Source: Jeotgalibacillus terrae (GTDB lineage Bacteria > Bacillota > Bacilli > Bacillales > Jeotgalibacillaceae). Taken from it: DNA of 64,000 nucleotides. The stretch's first letter is position 1, and each line of letters starts with the position of its first letter. Of this stretch, positions 51,813 to 60,685 are shown in pieces. The stretch is from the NCBI RefSeq assembly GCF_016908195.1, contig NZ_JAFBDK010000010.1, positions 51,631 to 115,630 of the forward strand. The letters are read 5' to 3'. The notes under the pieces were generated by a model. It made no database searches, had not been told where the DNA came from, and worked only from the letters and a program-made list of their open reading frames with translations. The position numbers were made by a program, and so were the translations under genes.

Positions 51813-52568
51813 ATGACAACCTTTTATGCACACCGAGGCGCAAGTACGATGTGTCCTGAAAACACCATGGCCGCTTTCAGACAGGCCCTGCGCGAAAAAG
51901 CAGACGGGATTGAAATTGATGTACAGCTGTCAAAGGACGGAGAAGCCGTCGTCATACACGATGAAACCGTAGACCGTACGACAAACGGGACAGGCGCTGT
52001 AAAGGATATGACGGTACTTGAGCTCAAACAGCTTGATGCCGGCAGCTGGTACAACCAGGCATGCGCCGGAGAAACAATTCCGCTTTTAGAAGAAGTGCTG
52101 AAGTGGATTGGCGGTACAGAATTGAAGCTGAATATCGAACTGAAAACGGACCGTGAGCCATACCCGGGAATTGAGCAGGTTGTCATTGATGCGGTGAGGC
52201 GTCACGAATTGGCAGATCGGGTTGTTCTCTCCTCTTTTAACCTGGAAACCTTAAGACGTGTGCGTGATATCAGCAGTTCTGTTTCTATTGCTGTACTTGT
52301 ATGGGACAACATAGATGGTGTCGTCAAGTGCGCACGGCACCTTGGCGCCGATGCCATCCATGCGCGGCCGGGATTCATGCACACAGCAGAATCGTTACGT
52401 GCAGAAGCAGCAGGGCTGCCGATTCGGCTTTATACCGTGAATGAACCTGAAGATCTGAAAGGGATCTCGCTTCAGTTTGTGGATGGTGTGTTTACTGATT
52501 CGCCTGCGAGGTTGCGGGGGAAGCTTGGTGTTGTGGAGGCGCGTGTGCATGTTGGGGACGGAGGTTAA
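51813..52568 (+). CDS. glycerophosphodiester phosphodiesterase (cytoplasmic type)
   Basis: A 251-residue GDPD enzyme that cleaves glycerophosphodiesters to glycerol 3-phosphate and an alcohol. Catalytic residues are in FYAHRGAS (His), GIEIDVQLSKDG (Glu/Asp metal ligands) and VVIHDETVDRTTNGTG (His). No signal peptide, so it acts after uptake by the Ugp system and could produce the GlpP inducer. The last six residues (HVGDGG) and the stop are encoded by a GGGGACGGAG repeat that fuses into the 3' end. Confidence 0.9.
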   Translation: MTTFYAHRGASTMCPENTMAAFRQALREKADGIEIDVQLSKDGEAVVIHDETVDRTTNGTGAVKDMTVLELKQLDAGSWYNQACAGETIPLLEEVLKWIGGTELKLNIELKTDREPYPGIEQVVIDAVRRHELADRVVLSSFNLETLRRVRDISSSVSIAVLVWDNIDGVVKCARHLGADAIHARPGFMHTAESLRAEAAGLPIRLYTVNEPEDLKGISLQFVDGVFTDSPARLRGKLGVVEARVHVGDGG

Positions 52569-52602
52569 AGTGTCATGAAGGGGACGGAGATGAATTTGTC
52601 CC
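52554..52602 (+). repeat. family-A element fused to the 3' end of the GDPD gene
   Basis: GGGGACGGAGGTTAAAGTG at 52554-52572 continues TCATGA, then a second partial GGGGACGGAG at 52580 and a TTGTCCC. The mirror arm is not intact. TAA inside GGTTAAAG is the stop codon of the phosphodiesterase gene. Confidence 0.75.
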
Positions 52603-52605
52603 TGC

Positions 52606-52640
52606 AAAAAGCGGCTGGCGATGTGCGCCAGCCGCTTTTT
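52606..52640. terminator. strong bidirectional terminator after the ugp operon
   Basis: A perfect 15-bp stem (52606-52620 with 52626-52640), GC-rich in the middle, begins with A5 and ends with T5. Confidence 0.9.
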
Positions 52641-52654
52641 GCTTATAGGTAGGG

Positions 52655-52790
52655 TAGGTCAAATGACACTTTTTCAGGATTGCCAGCTGATTCGTTCTGA
52701 ACCACTGGTGTAATCTCCTGAACACGAGGGATAATTTTCGGAACACCCTCTATAATCTACTGAATATCACCCGAAATCTTCTGAACTAAA
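52655..52790. repeat. phased short-motif array E (TGAAC core, exact 21-bp period) with leader
   Basis: The leader TAGGTCAAATGACACTTTTT starts at 52655. Cores follow at 52677 (degenerate GGATT), 52698, 52719, 52740, 52761 and 52782, each step exactly 21 bp, mostly TGAAC with one GGAAC and one TGAAT. Leader-to-first-core distance (22) equals that of the array at 46685. Confidence 0.82.
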
Positions 52791-52801
52791 ACCACCCAAA
52801 C

Positions 52802-53785
52802 TCAATAAACCTTATCCCCATTAAAAATCGAATTTTTCACCACAACATAATCCACATGCTTAATCGATTCAAGCGTTTTACCACCCGCGTATGAAATCGA
52901 TGACTGCAGATCCTGTTCCATTTCAGTCAGCGTGTCCTGAAGGGAACCTTTATGCTCGACGAACATTTTCTTACCCTCGACGTTTTTCTTTTCCCCTTTT
53001 TGGAATTCTGAGGCTGAGCCGAAGTATTCCTTAACGCGCTTTCCATCAACTTCAGTCGTTTCACCAGGTGACTCCTCGTGACCTGCAAAGAGCGAGCCGA
53101 TCATGACCATTGATGCACCGAAGCGGACTGATTTGGCGATATCGCCATGCGTCCGGATGCCGCCGTCAGCGATGATAGGCTTAGTTGCAGCTTTTGCACA
53201 CCAGCGAAGTGCTGCTAATTGCCAGCCGCCAGTGCCGAAGCCGGTTTTAATTTTTGTGATACACACTTTACCAGGTCCGATGCCGACTTTCGTTGCGTCA
53301 GCGCCGGCATTTTCAAGCTCTCTGACTGCTTCCGGTGTGCCGACATTTCCGGCGATGACGAAGCTCTCAGGCAGATGCTTCTTAATATGCCTGATCATGT
53401 CTATTACTGCGTTGGAATGACCGTGCGCGATATCAATTGTGATATAGTCGGGTACCAGGCTAGCAGAAGCCAGCTCTTCAATGAATCCATACTCTTCTGT
53501 CTTAACGCCTACACTAATGGATGTAACCAGACCCTTTGCCTCCATATCCCTGATAAACGCAATACGCGTTTCCGGTTCGAAGCGGTGCATGATATAGAAG
53601 TAACCGTTTTCAGCTAAATGAACAGCGATTTTCTCATCAATGATCGTCTGCATATTGGCAGGGACCACCGGCAATTTGAATGTATGCTGACCAAACTTTA
53701 CTGACGTATCACACTCAGAACGGCTATTCACGACACATTTTGCGGGAATTAATTGAATATCCTCGTAATCAAATACATTATCCAT
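52802..53785 (-). CDS. guaC: GMP reductase
   Basis: A 327-residue TIM-barrel enzyme that converts GMP to IMP and ammonia with NADPH, returning guanine nucleotides to the purine pool. The catalytic loop is [20 protein letters not shown] with the Cys near residue 173, and the phosphate site [19 protein letters not shown] follows. It is short, lacking CBS domains, which separates it from IMP dehydrogenase. The ATG at 53785 has AGGAG 8 nt upstream. It is a single gene with its own promoter. Confidence 0.92.
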   Translation of the reverse strand: MDNVFDYEDIQLIPAKCVVNSRSECDTSVKFGQHTFKLPVVPANMQTIIDEKIAVHLAENGYFYIMHRFEPETRIAFIRDMEAKGLVTSISVGVKTEEYGFIEELASASLVPDYITIDIAHGHSNAVIDMIRHIKKHLPESFVIAGNVGTPEAVRELENAGADATKVGIGPGKVCITKIKTGFGTGGWQLAALRWCAKAATKPIIADGGIRTHGDIAKSVRFGASMVMIGSLFAGHEESPGETTEVDGKRVKEYFGSASEFQKGEKKNVEGKKMFVEHKGSLQDTLTEMEQDLQSSISYAGGKTLESIKHVDYVVVKNSIFNGDKVY

Positions 53786-53830
53786 ATGAAACACTCCTAA
53801 AAGCGAATGATTTTTTATTTTATTAATAAA

Positions 53831-53843
53831 ATTGTTCGTACAT
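53831..53843 (-). promoter_or_regulatory. candidate PurR box upstream of guaC
   Basis: Minus-strand ATGTACGAACAAT matches the PurBox consensus at 11 of 13 positions. It lies just downstream of the promoter. guaC belongs to the PurR regulon in B. subtilis; only one box is clear here, whereas PurR usually needs two inverted boxes. Confidence 0.4.
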
Positions 53844-53848
53844 TTAGT

Positions 53849-53877
53849 AATTTACAGTGTTTTGAAGAGAATGTCAA
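53849..53877 (-). promoter_or_regulatory. sigma-A promoter of guaC
   Basis: Minus-strand TTGACA (53877-53872) and TAAATT (53854-53849) with 17-bp spacing. Confidence 0.7.
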
Positions 53878-53887
53878 TTCAAGAGTT

Positions 53888-53940
53888 GGGGACGGAGTTG
53901 GCACTACGATGTCTGACCTCGTAGTGCCAACTCCGTCCCC
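53888..53940. repeat. family-B palindrome, 53 bp
   Basis: GGGGACGGAGTTGGCACTAC and its mirror arm, with one mismatch near the centre (GATG for GAGG). It begins 11 bp upstream of the guaC -35 box. The flanking sequence AAAAAAAGCAGCAAAAAA on the right is shared with the copy at 63904. Confidence 0.9.
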
Positions 53941-53951
53941 AAAAAAAGCAG

Positions 53952-53978
53952 CAAAAAATCCACCCTCATCAGGTGGAT
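53952..53978 (-). terminator. terminator of the mmsB gene
   Basis: ATCCACC (53958-53964) pairs with GGTGGAT (53972-53978); on the minus strand six T follow. T-rich sequence on the plus side makes it potentially bidirectional. Confidence 0.8.
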
Positions 53979-53985
53979 TTTTCTT

Positions 53986-55161
53986 TTAAGCTCTCTGTTT
54001 TCTCGTCATGACATCAAAAATAACTGCAAGGGCAAGTACGCCTCCGCGGATCATGTATTGTGATGCGATGCCGACGCCGAGCAGGTTCATACCGTTTACG
54101 AGAGTGGCCATAACAACTGCTCCGATCACAGCGCCTGTTACTTTACCGACACCGCCTGCTGCTGACACGCCGCCAACGAAGGCTGCTGCGATAGCATCAA
54201 GCTCGAATAAAGTTCCGGCTGTTGTGGTCGCGGATTGCAGTCTTGAGGTGAAGAGAATCCCTGAGAGTGCAGACAGCATACCCATTGAACCGAATACGAT
54301 AAATGTGATTTTACTCACGTTAATCCCTGACAGGTGAGCGGCTTCAGGGTTGCTTCCGACCGCATAGATATGGCGGCCGAGTACTGTTTTTGTCGTGATG
54401 AAGTGATAGACAATCAGTACGATTAGAATAATGATCATTGTCCATGAGAAGCCATTGTAACCTGCAAGAATCCAGGTGATGTAGCCGATTAGTGCAGAGA
54501 CAAGAACAAGCTGGATAATGAAAAGTGGCTTAGAGACAACGTCGAAATTATATCTGATCTTATTATTCCGGTTTTTGATTGTAGAGTAGATATAGTAAAG
54601 AATAAAGACTGCTCCGATTAAAAGAGAGAGCAGGTGGAGCCCGCCAACTTCTGCAATTGAAGGGATATAGCCGTTTCCGATTGCATTGAACGCCTCATTA
54701 TCTACGTTAATCGTTCCGGACTTTTCAGTTGCCTGTAATAATGCTCCGCGGTAAATCAGCCAGCCGGCCAGTGTTGCTACGAATGCAGGAATTCCTACTT
54801 TTGCAACCAGGAAGCCTGTGATTGAACCTGCAAACATACCGAGCACCAGGATAATTGGAATCACCAGAAACACTGGCATATCATATTGAACTAACAAAAT
54901 TGCGGCGATTGCGCCAAGAAATCCTGCAAGAAACCCGATTGACAAGTCGATATGTCTGATGACAATGACAAGCATGACACCGACCGCGAGTACTGCGATA
55001 TAGCCGGAGGAGTCAATCAGATTACTGATATTTCTTGAAGACATAAATAAGCCGTCTGTTAAAATCGTAAAGATCAGCATAATCACAAGCAGCGCGATAT
55101 ACATTCCGTAATCACGAATATTATGCTTTAATAATCCTTTTGCTTCTTTAAATAGATTCAT
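53986..55161 (-). CDS. mmsB: multiple monosaccharide ABC transporter permease
   Basis: A 391-residue permease of the ribose/xylose (CUT2) family with about ten membrane helices. IDSSGYIAVLAVGVMLVIVIRHIDLSIG near residue 50 and LSGINVSKITFIVFGSMGMLSALSGIL near 280 are family signatures. It pairs with the tandem ATPase encoded 12 nt upstream. It is similar to GguB/MmsB/XylH, so xylose, arabinose or glucose-type sugars are candidates. Confidence 0.87.
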   Translation of the reverse strand: MNLFKEAKGLLKHNIRDYGMYIALLVIMLIFTILTDGLFMSSRNISNLIDSSGYIAVLAVGVMLVIVIRHIDLSIGFLAGFLGAIAAILLVQYDMPVFLVIPIILVLGMFAGSITGFLVAKVGIPAFVATLAGWLIYRGALLQATEKSGTINVDNEAFNAIGNGYIPSIAEVGGLHLLSLLIGAVFILYYIYSTIKNRNNKIRYNFDVVSKPLFIIQLVLVSALIGYITWILAGYNGFSWTMIIILIVLIVYHFITTKTVLGRHIYAVGSNPEAAHLSGINVSKITFIVFGSMGMLSALSGILFTSRLQSATTTAGTLFELDAIAAAFVGGVSAAGGVGKVTGAVIGAVVMATLVNGMNLLGVGIASQYMIRGGVLALAVIFDVMTRKQRA

Positions 55162-55173
55162 CGTTTTTCACTC

Positions 55174-56694
55174 CTATAGCGTGGCAAGTCCCATGATTTT
55201 TTCCTGGGTTGCTTCTTCTGAAGACAGTTCACCTTTAATTTCACCTTTTGCCATCACATACACACGGTCGCTCATCCCAAGCACTTCCCCCAGCTCAGAA
55301 GAAATCATGATAATACTCATGCCGCTTTCGATCAGCTTATTCATCACTGTATAGATCTCAAGCTTGGCACCAACATCAATTCCTCTGGTAGGCTCATCAA
55401 GAATCAGCAGCTTTGGTCCGACAAACAGCCATTTTCCGATAGATACCTTCTGCTGGTTCCCGCCGCTCAGATTCCCGACCTTTTGTTCTATTGATGGTGT
55501 TTTAATTCCAAGCGATTGTCGGTATTCTTCTGCTGTTTTAATCTCTTCGTTGTCATTGACAACACCATAATCTGACAGGTTCTTTAAATTCGAGATCGAT
55601 ATATTGTTTTTAATATCCTGAAGTAAAAACAGCCCGTCTCCTTTACGGTCTTCGGTTACATAAGCAATACCGGATTTGATGGCATCACTCGTATGCTTAA
55701 ACTGGATCTGGTTTCCGTCGACTAACAGGTCCCCGGAGAGTTTATATTTCTTTGAGTTTCCGAAAATACTTAAAGCAAGCTCTGTTCTTCCGGCACCCAT
55801 CAGGCCGGAAATACCGACGATTTCTCCGTAGTTGACATGAATATTTACATCTTCTGCAACATTTCTTCCGAGTTTCGGATCATAGGCAGTCCAGTTCTTA
55901 AGTTCAAGCAGTCTGTCCGGAGAAACAGGATGATTTCTTTTAGGATAAATATCTTCAATTTCACGGCCGACCATGTTTTTAATAATCGCAGCCTCTGTTA
56001 CTTCACCTTTTGCTGCATCAAGCGTACAAATTGTCTGCCCATCCCGGAGGACGGTCGCTTTATCTGCAATTGAGATTACTTCATTCAGCTTATGAGAAAT
56101 CATAATTGAAGTAATTCCCTGTTTTTTCAATTCCCTTAATAATTTCAGTAAGTTTTCACTATCTTTATCATTAAGAGCTGCTGTAGGTTCATCAAGGATC
56201 AGCAGTTTTACTTTCTTACTCAGTGCTTTTGCGATTTCAACAAGCTGCTGTTTTCCAACGCCAATTTCTTTAATTAATGTTTCAGGATTAATATGAAGGT
56301 TTACTTTATTCAGCAATTCTTTAGAGCGGACAACTGCTTCATTCCAGTCGAGCACGCCTTTTCGCTGCAATTCATTACCGATAAAAATATTTTCATAGAT
56401 AGAGAGGTCAGGGAACAGGGCGAGTTCCTGGTAGATAATCACGATCCCACGGTCAACGCTGTCGCTGATTTTGTTAAACTGCTGGACCTGACCATCAAAA
56501 TAAATATCGCCTGAGTACTCGCCGTATGGATATACGCCGCTCAGTACCTTCATCAGTGTGGATTTACCTGCACCATTTTCACCTACCAGACAGTGAATTT
56601 CTCCTTGATCAACTTTAAAATTAACGTTGGAGAGTGCTTTTACACCGGTGAATTCTTTGGATATGCCTCTCATTTCCAGAATTGGTTCGCTCAT
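55174..56694 (-). CDS. mmsA: multiple monosaccharide ABC transporter ATP-binding protein (tandem ABC domains)
   Basis: A 506-residue CUT2 ATPase with two ABC domains. The first has Walker [15 protein letters not shown] and [16 protein letters not shown]; the second has a degenerate P-loop ([12 protein letters not shown]), [15 protein letters not shown] and [12 protein letters not shown]. The second domain's missing Lys is normal for this family. The ATG at 56694 has AGGAGG 7 nt upstream; the ATG at 56700 is too close. Confidence 0.9.
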   Translation of the reverse strand: MSEPILEMRGISKEFTGVKALSNVNFKVDQGEIHCLVGENGAGKSTLMKVLSGVYPYGEYSGDIYFDGQVQQFNKISDSVDRGIVIIYQELALFPDLSIYENIFIGNELQRKGVLDWNEAVVRSKELLNKVNLHINPETLIKEIGVGKQQLVEIAKALSKKVKLLILDEPTAALNDKDSENLLKLLRELKKQGITSIMISHKLNEVISIADKATVLRDGQTICTLDAAKGEVTEAAIIKNMVGREIEDIYPKRNHPVSPDRLLELKNWTAYDPKLGRNVAEDVNIHVNYGEIVGISGLMGAGRTELALSIFGNSKKYKLSGDLLVDGNQIQFKHTSDAIKSGIAYVTEDRKGDGLFLLQDIKNNISISNLKNLSDYGVVNDNEEIKTAEEYRQSLGIKTPSIEQKVGNLSGGNQQKVSIGKWLFVGPKLLILDEPTRGIDVGAKLEIYTVMNKLIESGMSIIMISSELGEVLGMSDRVYVMAKGEIKGELSSEEATQEKIMGLATL

Positions 56695-56733
56695 TTTCAT
56701 GCCTCCTAAGCACCTGGCTTAATTGTAAAACAT

Positions 56734-56775
56734 AGAGTAATCGTGACAGGGGAGGTAAGCCGGCACGATTACTCT
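56734..56775 (-). repeat. intercistronic stem-loop between chvE and mmsA
   Basis: A perfect 12-bp stem (AGAGTAATCGTG at 56734-56745 with its complement at 56764-56775) and 18-nt loop. There is no clear T-run on the minus strand. As in the first operon, it follows the binding-protein gene and could lower or stabilise the transcripts on either side. Confidence 0.7.
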
Positions 56776-56785
56776 GATGGTTACG

Positions 56786-57901
56786 TTATTCTAATCCTTC
56801 AAACTCACTTGCTTCATAGTAGCCTGAATCGATTAGTTCCTCTTCAACATTTTCCTGGTCAACCACGATCACGTCTGTTTGTTTTGCATCTACTTCAATG
56901 CTGTTGTTATCATAAGTAGCTGTTGTTTCCGGTGTATTGCCGTCAAGTACGTCTACTGCCATACCCATTGCATCTTCAACGAGTGTACGTACATCTTTGA
57001 ATACTGTCATAGATTGTTTTCCGTCAATGATATATTGGATCGATGCTTTTTCAGCGTCCTGTCCTGTAATTGTATAATCTGTAATTGCGCCATCAGAAGC
57101 GAATACGTCTGCGATTGAACGGGCAGTTCCATCATTTGGTGCAAGGATTGATACGTCACCTTTCATATCAGCGCCTGCAGAAGTCAGGTGCGTTTCTGCT
57201 TTGTTTTTCGCTTCACTTGGATCCCAGTTTGTTGTTACCTGGCCAAGAATGCTTCCAAGCTCGTCACGGCTTAATTCTGCCTTATCCTTTAAAGCTTCAG
57301 CTTCACTTGAGTTAGCGATTACGAATGTGCCGTCAGCAATTTTTGGCTGCAGCACTTTCCATGCGCCTTCAAAGAATAGGAATGCATTGTTATCTGATGC
57401 AGCTCCTGCATAAAGGTATAGTGGAATGCCTGAACCTTCAGCCTGATCAATTAAATATTGACCCTGTGCTTCACCAACAGCCATGCTGTCGAACGTAACA
57501 TAGTAGTCTACAGCTTCTGTGTCTGTAATCAGACGGTCATATGAGATCACTGTGATGCCTTCCTCCTGAGCGGCTTCAACAGCAGATCCAGCAGCTGTGC
57601 CGTCATGCGGAGCGATAATAAGGACATCCATTCCTTTACTGATCAATGTTTCAACGTTTTCTTTTTCCTTCGCTGAAGATCCCTGGCTGAATAAAATTTC
57701 AGTTGTATAATCAGAGTCTGACAATGCATCCTGGAATCTTGTTTCATCCTGAACCCATCTCGGTTCATCCTTTGTCGGTAATACGATTCCTACGTCAAGG
57801 CCGCTTCCGTCGCCTGAACCCCCATCACTTCCACATCCTGCAAGACCAAATGTTAAGACTGCAGCTGAAAGTAAACCAAATGCTTTTGATTTTTTCCCCA
57901 T
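56786..57901 (-). CDS. chvE: multiple monosaccharide-binding lipoprotein, ChvE family
   Basis: A 371-residue sugar-binding protein. Signal peptide with lipobox FGLAGC, Gly/Ser linker, then VGIVLPTKDEPRWVQDETRF. The ChvE-type binding loops NNAFLFFEGAWKVLQP and GQDAEKASIQYIIDGKQSMTVFKD are clear. The ATG at 57901 is about 11 nt after AAAGGGG, giving a proper signal peptide; the frame is open 51 codons further upstream. First gene of the chvE-mmsA-mmsB transport unit, with a cre box upstream. Confidence 0.88.
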   Translation of the reverse strand: MGKKSKAFGLLSAAVLTFGLAGCGSDGGSGDGSGLDVGIVLPTKDEPRWVQDETRFQDALSDSDYTTEILFSQGSSAKEKENVETLISKGMDVLIIAPHDGTAAGSAVEAAQEEGITVISYDRLITDTEAVDYYVTFDSMAVGEAQGQYLIDQAEGSGIPLYLYAGAASDNNAFLFFEGAWKVLQPKIADGTFVIANSSEAEALKDKAELSRDELGSILGQVTTNWDPSEAKNKAETHLTSAGADMKGDVSILAPNDGTARSIADVFASDGAITDYTITGQDAEKASIQYIIDGKQSMTVFKDVRTLVEDAMGMAVDVLDGNTPETTATYDNNSIEVDAKQTDVIVVDQENVEEELIDSGYYEASEFEGLE

Positions 57902-57966
57902 TGTTTGTAAGACCCCTTTCAAAATGTTTGTTCGGTACATGGTAAATATAGCATCGGAAATTTGAT

Positions 57967-57980
57967 TGAAAACGCTTTCT
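57967..57980 (-). promoter_or_regulatory. cre (CcpA) site upstream of chvE
   Basis: TGAAAACGCTTTCT (plus-strand reading) is a near-perfect cre, 66-79 nt before the start codon. TATATT on the minus strand at 57950-57945 is a possible -10, which would place the cre at or near the -35. Expected effect is catabolite repression of the sugar importer. Confidence 0.75.
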
Positions 57981-58035
57981 TCTAGTAGTAAATTATCATC
58001 ATGCTGTATTTTTTTAATATTGAGATAAATATATG

Positions 58036-58067
58036 CAAAAAAACTGCAGCCCATTCTGGCCGCAGTT
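58036..58067 (-). terminator. terminator after the XylF-like gene
   Basis: A 10-bp stem with one G-U (58042-58051 with 58058-58067) is followed on the minus strand by seven T. It separates the sensor/receptor unit from the chvE unit. Confidence 0.82.
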
Positions 58068-58080
58068 CTCCTGGTCGATC

Positions 58081-59130
58081 TTATTGATAGATGTCTTTTT
58101 TCTGATGAAATCCGTCTGCAATCACTGTTTCTTTGATATTTGTCCGGTCTACAGGAACCGGAGGCAAAAGGATAGAAGGGACATTGATCTTCCCATTATT
58201 GATTGTCCGGTCTTCCTGAATCTCCTCGTTCAGTGCAAGCTTGATTGCGAGTTCCACAGCGCGTTCGGACAAGTCATCAATACTTTTATACATTGTCAGG
58301 TTCTGGGTCCCGTTGACGATCCGCTGAACGCCAGCAAGGTCCGCATCCTGTCCGGCGACGGGGATGCTGCCTGCGAGGTCATATGCGGCAAGTGCTTCGA
58401 TTGCAGCTCCTGCAGTCGCATCATTTCCTGCAATGACTGCATCGATTTGCTGATGATTCACTTCAAGTGCCGTTTCCATATTTGCTTTTGCCACTTCAGG
58501 TACCCAGTCTTTCGTCCACTGATTGAATACGACAGTGATATCTCCCTTGTCAATGTACGGCTTCAGTACTTTAAAGACTCCCTGCTTCATCAGGTGTGCA
58601 TTGTAATCAGTCTCCGCTCCGCCCAGGTAGACGTAATTCCCTTCTGGTACAAGCTCCGTCATCACAGTTGCCTGCAGTATACCGACCTGTTCATTATCGT
58701 AGGATAAATATAAGTCCACTTCTGCGTTTCTCACAAGGCGGTCATACGATAACACTTTAATTCCCGCATCATGGGCTCTTTCTACAATCGCAGCCATCGA
58801 TTCTGCATTGTGGGGGACGACCACCAGCACATCAATTCCTTCACTGATCATCTTTTCTGTCTGCCAGACCTGTTTGACGTCATCTCCATTTGCCACAGTG
58901 ACCTCTACTTCAACTCCGGCTTTTTCTGCAGCCTCTACAAAAAGCTCGCGATCCTTGAACCAGCGGTCTTCCTGAAGTGTATCCATTGAGAAACCGATTT
59001 TAATATCCTCCAGGCTTTTTGATTCAGCTTCAGGAGGCAGTGCGACTTCTTTGATCTGTTCATCAGGGGTACAGGCGATCAGAAGAATCGTCATCACCCA
59101 GGCTGATAACAGTGTGAATCGTTTATTCAT
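58081..59130 (-). CDS. sugar-binding lipoprotein, XylF-like
   Basis: A 349-residue binding protein, paralogous to the ChvE-type protein downstream. Lipobox LLIACT, then IGFSMDTLQEDRWFKDRELF and VVVPHNAESMAAIVERAHDAGIKVLSYDRLV. AGQDADLAGVQRIVNGTQNLTMYK is the C-terminal ligand loop. It starts 28 nt after the YesN-type regulator stop and ends at a terminator, so it belongs to the sensor transcript. It may supply xylose or a similar sugar to the same MmsAB transporter or act in sensing. Confidence 0.83.
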   Translation of the reverse strand: MNKRFTLLSAWVMTILLIACTPDEQIKEVALPPEAESKSLEDIKIGFSMDTLQEDRWFKDRELFVEAAEKAGVEVEVTVANGDDVKQVWQTEKMISEGIDVLVVVPHNAESMAAIVERAHDAGIKVLSYDRLVRNAEVDLYLSYDNEQVGILQATVMTELVPEGNYVYLGGAETDYNAHLMKQGVFKVLKPYIDKGDITVVFNQWTKDWVPEVAKANMETALEVNHQQIDAVIAGNDATAGAAIEALAAYDLAGSIPVAGQDADLAGVQRIVNGTQNLTMYKSIDDLSERAVELAIKLALNEEIQEDRTINNGKINVPSILLPPVPVDRTNIKETVIADGFHQKKDIYQ

Positions 59131-59158
59131 GTGCATACAGTCCTTTTCTGATAAATAA

Positions 59159-60685
59159 TCACGTGACTGTTTTACTCCGGTAGGCAGTAGGAGAGAGGTG
59201 ATAGGCTTTTTTGAAAACTTTGCTGAAATAATTCGGATCATGATAGCCGATTTCAATCGCAATCTCCTTCATGCTCTTCTCAGAATCTCTCATTAATTTT
59301 TTTGCTTTTTCCAGACGGCATTCAGTCAGAAAGCTGATATAGTTGATGCCGAGCTTTTCTTTGAACAGTTTACTGACATAGATCGGGCTTAACCCCGCTT
59401 CTTTACTGATAATTTCAAGGGACAGATCTTCATGGGCATGTTCAATAATGTAATGCTTGATCTGTTCGATCATATCGCCATCAGTATTCTGGCTGTGTGC
59501 CTGGTGGGCATACTTCATCCGGTCGATCATATAGCTGGTTTCCGCTCTCAGCTGTTTATAGCCGGTGACCTGAACAGAATAGACAGGCATGTCAACTTCA
59601 ACCCCCATATCAGACAAAATGGAAGAGATCAGCCAGAGAATTTCCGCTATCTGTTTTTGTGTCTGGATAATATCTCTGTTTTCCCGCTCATACTGATCTA
59701 TACTTTCGTTCACTTCTTCTGTTAAAAGATGCCACTCTTCCTGACGCAGAAGCTCATCGAATTTTTGCTCATACGCTTTATAAGACTGAGAATAGAAATC
59801 GAGCGTTAGTGCAGGCATATCTGAATAAAACTGATATTTAACCGGCTGATGATAGTTTCTGGTGGCAATCAATGACTCCTGATAAGATTGTTTGATCCGC
59901 TCGATCGGTTCGTAAACATCACCAATCCCAACAAACCATATGTCCTGATCAGGTTTTTTGAGTGAGAGAATGCGTTTTGCCATCGTAATGGCTTGGTGAC
60001 GGAACGATTCCCCGCTGTTACGGAAAACAATGATCGGCACCTGTCTGCCATTCATTGCCCCTGTCCAGCCGCTGCCGGTACTTCTGACCACTTCTTTTAC
60101 TGCAGAGTAAGAACCTTTTGCTTCTTCAGGTATCAGCAGGTTCATCACAAACTTATCCTGTGTAATCGGAATGTGGAGCAGGTCGACAAGCTGATTCAAG
60201 TGAACTTCATGGACATGATCGAACAGCAGCTGCGTCACGACATCTGTCTCAAAGACGGCCATCGCTTTTTCAATCGTACTCTGATAGCGCTTACTTTCTT
60301 CTGAAGATTTTTTCTCAGCACAGATTTTATCCAGTGCGCCTTCAACAATTTTCACGATCTCACTTACTTTACTCGGCTTCACGATATAGTCGTGCACGCC
60401 GAGCTTCATCGCCTGCTGGGCATATTCAAATTTTGCAAAAGCAGTTACCAGGATGAACGTTGTATCCGGATAGGCCTGGTGCAGCTGCTCAATGGCTTCA
60501 AGCCCTGAAATACCGGGCATTTGTATATCCATAAAAATGAGATCTGGTTTCAGCTGCTCACACATGTCAATCGCAATCCGTCCGTTGCGCGCCTGACTGA
60601 TCTCAAGCTCAAAATGCCTGTTTAAAATCATCTCAAGCCCGTCGCGTTCCATCTGCTCGTCATCCACTATGAGAACTTTGATCAT
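59159..60685 (-). CDS. AraC-type response regulator (YesN-like)
   Basis: A 508-residue regulator. The N-terminal receiver has KVLIVDDEQMERDGL, phospho-Asp in PDLIFMDIQMPG (near residue 54) and the Lys in DYIVKPSKVSE. A middle region of about 270 residues of unknown fold follows. The C-terminal AraC domain has two helix-turn-helix units (ISKEAGLSPIYVSKLFKEKLG and MKEIAIEIGYHDPNYFSKVFK). AAAGGAG precedes the ATG, which overlaps the kinase stop by 26 nt. It likely activates the sugar transport genes downstream. Confidence 0.9.
   Translation of the reverse strand: MIKVLIVDDEQMERDGLEMILNRHFELEISQARNGRIAIDMCEQLKPDLIFMDIQMPGISGLEAIEQLHQAYPDTTFILVTAFAKFEYAQQAMKLGVHDYIVKPSKVSEIVKIVEGALDKICAEKKSSEESKRYQSTIEKAMAVFETDVVTQLLFDHVHEVHLNQLVDLLHIPITQDKFVMNLLIPEEAKGSYSAVKEVVRSTGSGWTGAMNGRQVPIIVFRNSGESFRHQAITMAKRILSLKKPDQDIWFVGIGDVYEPIERIKQSYQESLIATRNYHQPVKYQFYSDMPALTLDFYSQSYKAYEQKFDELLRQEEWHLLTEEVNESIDQYERENRDIIQTQKQIAEILWLISSILSDMGVEVDMPVYSVQVTGYKQLRAETSYMIDRMKYAHQAHSQNTDGDMIEQIKHYIIEHAHEDLSLEIISKEAGLSPIYVSKLFKEKLGINYISFLTECRLEKAKKLMRDSEKSMKEIAIEIGYHDPNYFSKVFKKAYHLSPTAYRSKTVT

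Noticed and set aside
45460..52790. Phased arrays as CRISPR arrays
   Set aside because: The constant part is only 4-8 bases, units are about 21 bp, and no cas genes are near. CRISPR repeats are longer and near-identical.
53786..53887. Purine riboswitch upstream of guaC
   Set aside because: The leader is too short and AT-rich, and none of the conserved purine-aptamer words are present; a promoter and a single PurR-like box explain it.
55174..56694. Damaged second nucleotide-binding site in mmsA
   Set aside because: The degenerate P-loop ([10 protein letters not shown]) is normal for sugar ABC ATPases of the CUT2 family.
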